NCBI GenBank assembly: GCA_036274895.1 | Contig: DASUEU010000069.1 | Coordinates: 124,001-188,000, forward strand | DNA length: 64,000 nt | Source: CALMKX01 sp036274895 | GTDB taxonomy: Bacteria > Acidobacteriota > Thermoanaerobaculia > Multivoradales > SZUA-115 | Direction: 5' to 3' | Shown here: positions 8,205 to 14,912 of the stretch, one piece after another | Numbering within the stretch: position 1 is the stretch's first letter | How the letters are laid out: each line of letters opens with the position of its first letter | Position numbers and translations under genes: made by a program | The notes under the pieces: model-generated | What the model was told of the DNA's origin: nothing | Seen by the model: the letters and a program-made list of their open reading frames with translations, nothing else | Databases searched by the model: none

Positions 8205-8582
8205 ATGGCCAAGACCAAGCAAAGCACCGAGTGGGCCCTGCCCGAAGATCTCCGCGACTCCGCCCACAAGATCTGGCTCGCCGGCCTCGGCGCCCTCGCC
8301 ACGGCCGAGGAGGAGGGTGGCAAGATCTTCAAGAAGCTCGTCGAGAAGGGTGAGGGCATGGAGGCCCGCGGCAAGGACGTCGTCGAGAACGCCAAGGCCA
8401 AGGTCGGCAACGTCTGGGAAGAGGTCGAGACCAAGATCGACGAGAAGGTGACCGCCGCCCTGCACCGCCTGGGCGTGCCGAGCCGGGACGAGATCTCCAA
8501 GCTGACCAAGAAGGTCGAGGACCTGTCGAAGAAGATCGAGGCGCTGACGGCGGCCAAGGCGTCCCACAAGGCTGCGGCCTGA
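8205..8582 (+). CDS. Phasin family protein (PHA granule-associated)
   Basis: A 125-residue, lysine- and glutamate-rich, almost wholly helical protein. The segment SAHKIWLAGLGALATAEEEG at residues 16-35 matches, with small differences, the hydrophobic granule-binding start of the poly(hydroxyalkanoate) granule-associated (PhaI/PhaF-like) family, here read as DSAHKIWLAGLGALATAEEE. The remainder is a charged coiled coil ending in an Ala/Lys tail. Phasins coat PHA granules and are usually very abundant. The near-perfect ribosome-binding site AAAGGAAGG at 8191-8199, 5 nt before ATG, fits high expression. No PHA synthase gene lies in the window, so polymer production itself is not shown. Confidence 0.82.
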   Translation: MAKTKQSTEWALPEDLRDSAHKIWLAGLGALATAEEEGGKIFKKLVEKGEGMEARGKDVVENAKAKVGNVWEEVETKIDEKVTAALHRLGVPSRDEISKLTKKVEDLSKKIEALTAAKASHKAAA

Positions 8583-8594
8583 GGTTCCCAAGCG

Positions 8595-9860
8595 ATGAGC
8601 GAGGCGTCGAAGGATGCGAGCAGCGGGAGGCCGCGCAGCATCGGCCTCGCGATGGCGGGAGGAGGGCCGGGCGGCGCGGTCTACGAGATCGGCGCCCTGA
8701 AGGCCCTCGAAGAAGCGGTTGATGGGCTCGACGTCAATGACTTCGACATCTACGTCGGGGTGAGCGCAGGCGCCTTCATCGGCGCCTGCCTCGCCAACCG
8801 GCTGACGCCCACCCAGATGTGCCGGGCGATCGTCAGTCGGGATCCCGGCGATCATCCCTTCGTTCCCGAGACCTTTCTCACCCCTGCCTTCAAAGAACTG
8901 GGTCGGCGACTGGTCAGCATTCCCGGTCGGGTCGTCGACATCCTCACGCACTACCTCCAGAATCCCCAGGACGCGCTCTTCGGCGAGTCGGTCTCGCGCC
9001 TGGCCCAGGCCCTGCCCGTGGCCGTTTTCGACAACGAGCCGATGCGCGCCTACCTCGAGAAGATCTACACCATCAAGGACCGCACCGACGACTTCCGCCA
9101 GCTGCGCAAGCCGCTGATCGTGGTCGCCGCGGATCTCGATGCCGGCAAGGCGGTGCGCTTCGGTGCTCCGGGCTGGGACCACGTGCCCATCTCGCGGGCC
9201 GTCCAGGCCTCGACCGCGTTGCCGGGGCTCTACCCGCCGGTGGAGATCGACGGCCGGCATTACGTCGACGGTGTGCTGCTGCGCACCCTCCATGCCTCGA
9301 TCGCCCTCGAAGCCGGGGTCGACCTCCTGCTTTGCCTCAACCCGATCGTGCCGTTCAACACCCAGAAAGCCGTGCGGGAAGGGCTGCTGCGCACCGGCAA
9401 GCTGACCGAGCGCGGCTTGCCGGCGGTGCTGTCGCAGTCGCTGCGGACCCTGATCCACTCGCGCCTCGACGTCGGGATGGCGGCCTACAAACGGCGCTTC
9501 GACGCCGACGTGCTGCTGCTCGAGCCCAAGCGGGACGACTACCGGATGTTCTTCACCAACATCTTCGGCTTCGCCGATCGCCAGGCCGTCTGCGAGCACG
9601 CCTACGAGCAGACCCGGCAGGAGCTGCTCTCCCGCTACGAAGAGCTGGCGCCGATCTTCGAGAAGCACGGGCTCCGGCTGCGCCGGGACGTGCTCGAGGG
9701 TCGCCAGCGCGACCTCTGGCGAGACGTCGGCCTGCCGCACCTGTCCACCAAGAAGCGCCAGCCGTCCGCCAGGAAGCCCCGCACCGCCGGGCTCGAGGTG
9801 GTCCGCGACCTCGATCGGGCCCTGGCCCGGCTGGAAGCCCTGGTCGAGAACGAAAGCTAG
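8595..9860 (+). CDS. Patatin-like phospholipase / lipid acyl hydrolase
   Basis: A 421-residue protein with the patatin layout: oxyanion glycine loop AMAGGGPGGAVYEIGAL near residue 19, nucleophile elbow GVSAGAF (GxSxG) near residue 58, and catalytic Asp in YVDGVLL near residue 220. The C-terminal 150 residues are basic and helical. It starts 12 bp after the phasin stop and is presumably cotranscribed. Patatin-type enzymes hydrolyse acyl esters; the operon context allows a role in PHA or granule-lipid turnover, but the substrate is not evident. Confidence 0.85.
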   Translation: MSEASKDASSGRPRSIGLAMAGGGPGGAVYEIGALKALEEAVDGLDVNDFDIYVGVSAGAFIGACLANRLTPTQMCRAIVSRDPGDHPFVPETFLTPAFKELGRRLVSIPGRVVDILTHYLQNPQDALFGESVSRLAQALPVAVFDNEPMRAYLEKIYTIKDRTDDFRQLRKPLIVVAADLDAGKAVRFGAPGWDHVPISRAVQASTALPGLYPPVEIDGRHYVDGVLLRTLHASIALEAGVDLLLCLNPIVPFNTQKAVREGLLRTGKLTERGLPAVLSQSLRTLIHSRLDVGMAAYKRRFDADVLLLEPKRDDYRMFFTNIFGFADRQAVCEHAYEQTRQELLSRYEELAPIFEKHGLRLRRDVLEGRQRDLWRDVGLPHLSTKKRQPSARKPRTAGLEVVRDLDRALARLEALVENES

Positions 9861-9879
9861 CCCGCTCCGCGCGCCGTCT

Positions 9880-9898
9880 TGCCGCTATAGTTGCGGCG
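9880..9898 (+). promoter_or_regulatory. Possible -10 region within palindrome, upstream of Sec-rhodanese gene
   Basis: TATAGT at 9886-9891 lies between TGCCGC and TGCGGC half-sites resembling those upstream of phaR but spaced more widely. No good -35 is present 16-18 bp upstream, so this is a weak promoter candidate. Confidence 0.25.
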
Positions 9899-9940
9899 GC
9901 CACGCCGGAGCGGCGTGGTCTCATCGACGGAGGAATCACC

Positions 9941-10363
9941 ATGTGGAGACGTTGTCTGGCCGCCCGTGGGGCGGTCCAAGCGGCCGGCTTGGCCCTGGGC
10001 CTGGGCGGGTTGCTCCTGGCCTCGGCCGCTGCTGCCCAGGATGCCCGCCGCATCAGCGCCGCCGAGGCTCTCAAGGCCGTGGCGGAGGGCAAGGCCGTAC
10101 TGGTCGACGTCCGGGGCAGCGGCCCCTTCGAGGCCGGTCACGCCAAGGGCGCCCTGAGCATCCCCCTGGGTGAGCTCGCCGCTCGGCTGAAGGAGCTGCC
10201 CAAGGACAAGCTGATCATCGCCTACTGCACCTGAAGCGCCGAAGCCACGAGCGCCCGTGCGGCGCTCACGCTGACGAGCAACGGTTACCCCCAAACAGCG
10301 GCCCTCTTGGGCGGCCTGGACGCCTGGCGCAAGGCCGGCGGCGAGGTTGCGTCCGGCAAGTGA
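9941..10363 (+). CDS. Exported rhodanese-like selenoprotein candidate (UGA at codon 98)
   Basis: ATG 9941 has GGAGGA upstream. Residues 1-35 form a signal peptide, followed by a rhodanese domain (LVDVRGSGPFEAGHAKGALS, then LIIAYCT). At codon 98 (10232-10234) there is an in-frame TGA. The same frame continues with exactly the missing half of the domain (SAEATSARAALTL, then ALLGGLDAWRKAGG) to a TGA at 10361, giving 140 residues. The UGA sits in Y-C-T-U, two residues after the active-loop cysteine, where homologues of this subfamily carry C-x-C. A SECIS-like hairpin begins immediately after the UGA. Without recoding, a 97-residue truncated protein lacking half the fold would result. Probable periplasmic sulfur- or selenium-transfer or redox enzyme. 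A nonsense mutation is the alternative. Confidence 0.8.
10232..10266 (+). promoter_or_regulatory. UGA codon plus bacterial SECIS-like hairpin (rhodanese)
   Basis: Directly after TGA (10232-10234) the arm AGCGCCG (10235-10241) pairs perfectly with CGGCGCT (10260-10266). Inside, after a 5'-side AAGC bulge, CACG pairs with CGTG around the loop AGCGCC (10250-10255). The apical loop starts 16 nt after the UGA and has G at its second position, as expected of bacterial selenocysteine insertion elements. Confidence 0.75.
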
Positions 10364-10384
10364 GGGCGAGGTCGGTCCACCCCC

Positions 10385-10825
10385 ATGAATGAGCTGGAAG
10401 GCGCTGCTCCCTCCGCCCAGGATCTGCTGCGAGCGGGGGAGCTGCACCTCGAGTTCTACCGCTCGTCCGGCCCGGGCGGCCAGAACGTCAACAAGGTGGA
10501 GACCGCCGTGCGGCTGCGCTTCGACCTCGCCGCCAGCACGCTGTTGGCCGAGGAGGTCAAGGCGCGGCTGGCGGCGCTCGCCGGCCGCCGGCTGACCGCC
10601 GAGGGCACGCTGCTGATCGAGGGGCAGCGCTTGCGCACCCAGGACGGCAACCGCCAAGACGTGCTCGAACGGCTCCAGCGCCTGCTGGATCGGGCCATGG
10701 AGCCGCCGCGCCCCCGGCGCCCCACCCGCCCGCCAGCTGCCGCGAAGCGCCGGCGCCTGGCCTCGAAGAAGCGGCGAGCGGGCGTCAAGAAGGCTCGCAG
10801 CGCGACCGGCGGCGAGGACGAGTAG
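10385..10825 (+). CDS. arfB: Alternative ribosome-rescue hydrolase ArfB (YaeJ-like)
   Basis: A 146-residue class I release-factor-like protein. The catalytic GGQ motif is in SSGPGGQNVNKVETAV at residues 28-43. The C-terminal tail is rich in Arg/Lys (RRPTRPPAAAKRRRLASKK), as needed to enter the empty mRNA channel of stalled ribosomes. It lacks the stop-codon-recognition domains of RF1/RF2, which fits rescue by peptidyl-tRNA hydrolysis. It starts 21 bp after the rhodanese-like gene. Confidence 0.92.
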   Translation: MNELEGAAPSAQDLLRAGELHLEFYRSSGPGGQNVNKVETAVRLRFDLAASTLLAEEVKARLAALAGRRLTAEGTLLIEGQRLRTQDGNRQDVLERLQRLLDRAMEPPRPRRPTRPPAAAKRRRLASKKRRAGVKKARSATGGEDE

Positions 10826-10840
10826 GGGCTGATTTGCGGA

Positions 10841-13800
10841 ATGAGTGAACCCTTCTCTCTGGTCGGGACCGTGCTCTCGGCTGCGCTGCAAGGGGCGGTC
10901 GAAGGCGCGGCGGGCAAGCTGACGGAAGGCCCGGCCGGGCTGCTGCTCGAGAAGGTGCGCGAGTGGCTGGGCGGAGCGCCGAAGGGTTCGATCGAGGCCG
11001 CGGTCGAGCGGGCGGTGGAAGCGGCTGCGAGGAAGGCCGAGAAGGCGAGCCCGAGTCTCGTGGTGCGCAACCTACTCGAGGATCGCGCCTTCCTCGAAGA
11101 GGTCCAGCGCATGGCCGTCTACGGCGGCCGCCCGGATCTCGCCAGCCTCCGGCAGGCCTATCTGGTCCAGGCCGGATCGAAGGCCGAAGCCCCGGCCGAG
11201 ATCGAGCACGCGCTCGAGTCGTTCTTCGAGGCGATCCAGCTCAACCTGGAGCTCGACCCCGAGATCGGCTCCTGGCTGCGGGACACCCAGTACCTGGTGA
11301 GGTTGGCGAAGCTCGAAGCCACCGCCGAAGTGCTGGCCGCCTCCAGCCTCCGAGCCGAGGGGCAGCGGGAGGCGCAGCTCGAGGTGGCGAAGAAGAGCGA
11401 GGGGCACCTGGAGCGGCTGGCGCGGCGGGCGGGGGCGGGGCCGCTGTCCGAGCTGACGGCCGAAGAGAAGAAGTATCTGCGCCTGCTCCGCGACGCCTGC
11501 GACCAGCTGCCCTTGGCCGAGGATCGGCGCGACACCGACCGGCCGCGGGCCTCGCTGGCCAGGGTGTACGTAGACCTCGCCACCGGCGAGCCGCCCTCGT
11601 TGGCGCTCGTCCTGCTCCGACTGGGCGTGCCGGCCGCCGAGCAGCACTCGCTGGGCCGGGATCTCAAGGCTTTGATTGCTGACCTGCCCGAGCTCAAGCC
11701 CGGTGGCGAGGAGGCCACGCTCGAAGCGCTGGTGGGCAAGGGGCCGAACCACCCCCTCCGCCGCTACGCGCCCACCGAAGAGGCACTGCGCGAGGCTCTC
11801 GCTCCGCGGACCGCTCTTGAAACCCTATCCAGCTACCCGCGGCTGGTCCTCCTGGGGGATCCCGGCTCGGGCAAGTCCACCTTCGTCCAGCACCTCGCCG
11901 GGACCCTGGCAGGCGCCTGGCTGGGGGAGGAGCCGCTCTGGCGGGAGACCCTCGCCGGGGCTTTCGAGGAGTCGCCGTTCCCGATCCGGATCGTCCTGCG
12001 CCGCTGGGGTGCGGCGCTCACCGGCCAGGAGAAAGCCGGCCTGCCGCTTCTGGACTTGGCCCTCTCGGGGCTGGAGGCACCGATCTCCGCCGACCGCCTG
12101 GCCGAGCGCTTCGAGCAGCCCGGCACCCTCCTGCTGCTCGACGGCCTGGACGAGGTGCCGGTGGCCAAGACCGACGACCCGCTGGACCGCCGCCGGCTGC
12201 TGCTCGATTCGGTCCAGGCCTTCCTGACCGCCTACCCGCGCTGCCGCGTGCTGCTCACCAGCCGGTCTCGACCGTACCTCGATCCTCACCGCCTGCCCGG
12301 TGTGCCGGTCGCCCGGCTGGCGCGCCTCGACGGGCCACGGGTCGCCAGCTTCATCGAACGGTGGTACGAGGAGCAAGAGAGGATCCAGCGTCTGACTCCC
12401 ACGGATGCGAGACGCTGCCGGGAGCGCCTCGGCCCGGCCCTCGAGCGGCCGGCGCTGGCGGGGATGGCGGGCTCACCGCTCCTGCTCACCATGCTCGCGC
12501 GGGTCAACGCCCGCACCGGGCTGCCCGAGGGGCGGGCCGAGCTGTACCGCGAGTGCGTGGACCAGCTGCTCTGGGAGTGGGAGAAGGCCAAGGGCCGGGA
12601 GGGAGCCATCACGAGCCTCGACACCCTGCTCGAGGAGATCGCCCCGGAGCGCAAACGGGTGGACCTGGAACGGGTGCTCTGGCAGACCGCCTTCGAGGCG
12701 CACGGCGCGGGCGGGGACGGCTCGGCGGACGTGCCGATCCGGCTCGTGCGGGAGCGGTTGGCGGCGATCCACCCGCGGAAGCACGAAGGCTGGGCCTGGG
12801 CGGACCGGGTGGTGACGCTGATCGCGGAGCGCGGCGGCCTGCTGAACGAGGCCGTGCCGGAAGAGACATTCAACTTCGCCCACCGCAGCTTCCAGGAGTA
12901 CCTGGCGGCCCGCTGGCTGCTGCAGCAGGAGGACGTGCCGGCCGTCGCTGGGCACTTGGCCGGGGAGGAAGGCTGGTACGAGGTGGTGCTGCTGGCGTGC
13001 GGCCACCTGGCGAGCGTGGGGGAGTTCCCGCAACGGAAGCTGCTGCTGGAGGTGATCGACTCGCTGACCACCGAGCCGGTGAGCCAGCAGCCGCCCGCCG
13101 TGCGCCGCACCCTGCTCGCCGGCCGCGCCTGGCTGGAGCACGCCCACGGCCGCGAGGCCGAGGGCTCGGTAGCCGAGACCTGGCGCAAGCTCGGCAAGAA
13201 GCTGCCGCCACGCCTCACTAAAGTGATGCAAGGATCCAAGGTCCCCCCCGCCCAGCGCCTCGAAGCCGGGGAGATCCTCGCCGACCTCGGCATCCTCCCG
13301 GACGACCTCGGCACCTTCGTCGAGATCCCCGCCGACGTGCTGCCCTACTCGTTCAAGATCGGCAAGTACCCGGTGACGAATTGGGAGTATCGGGAGTTCA
13401 TGGAGGGTGGAGCCGAGGGGGCTCGGCGGCCACCTCTCTGGCCGGAGCCTCGTTACTCCAGGGACACGCTCCCGGTGGTGGCGATCAGCTGGGATGACGC
13501 CTTGGCCTACGGTGCCTGGAAGACCGCAAGGCTCCGGGCCGAGGGGAGGATCGGCTCCGAGGAGGTCTGCACCTTGCCCACCGTGGCCGAGTGGCAGCGA
13601 GCGGCCGGCGGGGTGGAGGGGCGGACGTACCCGTGGGGCGGAGGTGCTGAGAGCTCCCGGGCCAACGCCAGAGAATCCGGCCTCGAGCGAGCCACGCCGG
13701 TCCACATGTACCCGCAGGGGGCGAGCCCGGAGGGGGTCTTCGACCTCGCCGGCAATGTCTGGGAGTGGACGGCGGATGCTGACGAGAAAGTCCCCCAGTG

Positions 13801-13948
13801 GAAAGTCCTGATCGGAGGATCTTGGTGGTCCAGGATCGAAAACGTCGGCCCGGCCGCCCGCGACTGGATCCACCCGGTCGTCAGGTACGGCAGCTTCGGG
13901 TTCCGGCTGGTGGTTGTTCCCAGCTCTCGTCGCCGTTCTGACTCCTGA
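10841..13948 (+). CDS. NACHT-family NTPase with C-terminal FGE-sulfatase (C-type-lectin-like) domain
   Basis: A 1035-residue multidomain protein. An Ala/Glu-rich helical N-terminal domain (1-320) precedes a NACHT ATPase with Walker A LLGDPGSGKST near residue 335 and Walker B LLLLDGLDEVP near 430, then a helical arm (to about 800). The C-terminus (from about 826) is a formylglycine-generating-enzyme-like domain: FKIGKYPVTNWEYREF, WDDALAYGAW, LPTVAEWQRAAGG, FDLAGNVWEW, GGSWWSR and FGFRLVV. NACHT proteins act as ligand-triggered oligomerising switches in bacterial immunity; FGE domains fused to them commonly serve as sensor modules, and in some genomes are hypervariable targets of diversity-generating retroelements. 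No reverse transcriptase is present here. It begins the accessory island. Confidence 0.88.
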   Translation: MSEPFSLVGTVLSAALQGAVEGAAGKLTEGPAGLLLEKVREWLGGAPKGSIEAAVERAVEAAARKAEKASPSLVVRNLLEDRAFLEEVQRMAVYGGRPDLASLRQAYLVQAGSKAEAPAEIEHALESFFEAIQLNLELDPEIGSWLRDTQYLVRLAKLEATAEVLAASSLRAEGQREAQLEVAKKSEGHLERLARRAGAGPLSELTAEEKKYLRLLRDACDQLPLAEDRRDTDRPRASLARVYVDLATGEPPSLALVLLRLGVPAAEQHSLGRDLKALIADLPELKPGGEEATLEALVGKGPNHPLRRYAPTEEALREALAPRTALETLSSYPRLVLLGDPGSGKSTFVQHLAGTLAGAWLGEEPLWRETLAGAFEESPFPIRIVLRRWGAALTGQEKAGLPLLDLALSGLEAPISADRLAERFEQPGTLLLLDGLDEVPVAKTDDPLDRRRLLLDSVQAFLTAYPRCRVLLTSRSRPYLDPHRLPGVPVARLARLDGPRVASFIERWYEEQERIQRLTPTDARRCRERLGPALERPALAGMAGSPLLLTMLARVNARTGLPEGRAELYRECVDQLLWEWEKAKGREGAITSLDTLLEEIAPERKRVDLERVLWQTAFEAHGAGGDGSADVPIRLVRERLAAIHPRKHEGWAWADRVVTLIAERGGLLNEAVPEETFNFAHRSFQEYLAARWLLQQEDVPAVAGHLAGEEGWYEVVLLACGHLASVGEFPQRKLLLEVIDSLTTEPVSQQPPAVRRTLLAGRAWLEHAHGREAEGSVAETWRKLGKKLPPRLTKVMQGSKVPPAQRLEAGEILADLGILPDDLGTFVEIPADVLPYSFKIGKYPVTNWEYREFMEGGAEGARRPPLWPEPRYSRDTLPVVAISWDDALAYGAWKTARLRAEGRIGSEEVCTLPTVAEWQRAAGGVEGRTYPWGGGAESSRANARESGLERATPVHMYPQGASPEGVFDLAGNVWEWTADADEKVPQWKVLIGGSWWSRIENVGPAARDWIHPVVRYGSFGFRLVVVPSSRRRSDS

Positions 13949-13986
13949 CTCCTGGCTTCTGAATTCTGATCCCTCGCCTTTTCCGG

Positions 13987-14035
13987 CGTCCCGCCAGGGA
14001 CGTTCATGGGTAGCGAGGCATTTTCAATGCCTCGC
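13987..14035 (+). repeat. REP-like double hairpin, copy 1
   Basis: Hairpin 1 is CGTCCC-GCCA-GGGACG. After TTCATGGGTA, hairpin 2 is GCGAGGCATT-TTC-AATGCCTCGC. The second stem differs from other copies by a compensated pair (GCATT/AATGC instead of GGATT/AATCC), so the structure is conserved. It lies just downstream of the NACHT-FGE gene. Confidence 0.8.
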
Positions 14036-14149
14036 GCGGGGGTGCGGAGGCGCGGTGGGGCGCGCGCGCCGGCGGTCCGCCAGCGCCCGGGGGCCGGCGT
14101 TCCATCCCGTCCCCGGGCGTCCGGGCGCCTGCCCCGCGACAGCGAGCCT

Positions 14150-14197
14150 GCGAGGGATTGAAATCCCTCGCTACCCATGAACGTCCCTGGCGGGACG
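14150..14197 (-). repeat. REP-like double hairpin, copy 2 (inverted)
   Basis: Same element as copy 1 in the opposite orientation: GCGAGGGATT-GA-AATCCCTCGC, then TACCCATGAA, then CGTCCC-TGGC-GGGACG. It ends 10 bp from the stop codon of the RAYT gene. Copies 1 and 2 form a head-to-head pair about 115 bp apart. Confidence 0.85.
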
Positions 14198-14207
14198 ACG
14201 GAGGGGA

Positions 14208-14660
14208 TCAGAAATCGAGATCGGTTGCGCTGATCGCGAGACCGTGCCGGCGCAACAGCTGCTCCATCTCCGTTTCAAAGCCCAGGCGTCGGTGGTGGGC
14301 CTCCTGCTGCTCAACGTAGCGGAGCGCCTTTCTCAACACGGATGGGCTCAAGGTGAAGGCTGCGTAACCCTCCTGCCAAGCGAAGGGCTCCGGGGGCCGG
14401 GCATTCTGGTTGATCCAGTGAGAGGCGCAGCCCTTGATGGCCTTGACGACCGCTGCCAGCGACGGGTGAGCCCGCAGGCCGACGACGAGGTGGACGTGAT
14501 CGGGCATGCCGCCCACGGCCAGGACCACGCCACCCTGATCCCGCACGATGGCCCCGAAGAGCGGATAGAGATGACGGACCAGCTCGGCGCTGAGGAATGG
14601 CACCCGGTGCCGGGTGGCGAAGACGACGTGGTAGTGCAGCTGCGTGTAGGTCCTGGGCAT
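14208..14660 (-). CDS. REP-associated tyrosine transposase (RAYT, IS200-like Y1 family)
   Basis: A 150-residue Y1 transposase domain. The HUH metal motif is HVH in GGMPDHVHLVVGL near residue 65; the catalytic tyrosine is in LRYVEQQEAHHRR near residue 123. The N-terminus YTQLHYHVVFATRHRVPFLS is typical. The gene lies among inverted REP palindromes, the hallmark of RAYTs that mobilise REP units rather than themselves. The start ATG at 14660 is chosen from family alignment; the frame is open further upstream through a REP copy. Confidence 0.88.
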   Translation of the reverse strand: MPRTYTQLHYHVVFATRHRVPFLSAELVRHLYPLFGAIVRDQGGVVLAVGGMPDHVHLVVGLRAHPSLAAVVKAIKGCASHWINQNARPPEPFAWQEGYAAFTLSPSVLRKALRYVEQQEAHHRRLGFETEMEQLLRRHGLAISATDLDF

Positions 14661-14719
14661 GGACTGGAGCCCCCCTACACAGAGATGACGGAAAACCGCC
14701 GGGCTCGCCCCCTTTTCCC

Positions 14720-14767
14720 CGTCCCGCCAGGGACGTTCATGCGTAGCGAGGGATTTCAATCCCTCGC
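14720..14767 (+). repeat. REP-like double hairpin, copy 3
   Basis: CGTCCC-GCCA-GGGACG, TTCATGCGTA, then GCGAGGGATT-TC-AATCCCTCGC. One base differs in the linker (GCG for GGG). It is upstream of the RAYT gene and inverted relative to copy 2, so the transposase gene is bracketed by opposed REP units. Confidence 0.85.
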
Positions 14768-14798
14768 TGGGCCGCTGGGCCGCTGGGCCGCTGGGCCG
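14767..14798. repeat. Four tandem CTGGGCCG units
   Basis: Four perfect head-to-tail copies of the 8-mer CTGGGCCG follow REP copy 3 and share its last base. A short slippage-prone tract in non-coding DNA with no evident function. Confidence 0.8.
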
Positions 14799-14874
14799 TA
14801 GGGGCGGCGCGGCGACGCACCGGACCTCCCTCTCACCCCGACCCTCTTCCCTTCGGCCGGAGGTTCGGAGGTTG

Positions 14875-14894
14875 CCCGAAGTCGCTGGCACCTC
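14875..14894. repeat. 20-bp direct repeat, left copy, flanking toxin gene
   Basis: CCCGAAGTCGCTGGCACCTC. A copy with one mismatch lies at 16237-16256 in the same orientation. This one lies 18 bp beyond the stop codon of the eCIS-core/HNH gene. Confidence 0.7.
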
Positions 14895-14912
14895 AGAGAC
14901 GGTGTCCTTCCC

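Noticed and set aside
9941..10234. Truncated rhodanese pseudogene ending at TGA 10232
   Set aside because: The second half of the domain is intact in the same frame and a SECIS-like hairpin follows, so recoding explains it better than decay.
13810..13948. Confirmed DGR variable region
   Set aside because: No reverse transcriptase or template repeat in the window; kept only as a possibility.
14208..14660. Complete IS200/IS605 element
   Set aside because: No TnpB gene and no element ends; surrounding REP units indicate a RAYT.
13987..14767. CRISPR-like array
   Set aside because: The repeats are inverted palindromes with unequal spacing, not direct repeats with regular spacers.
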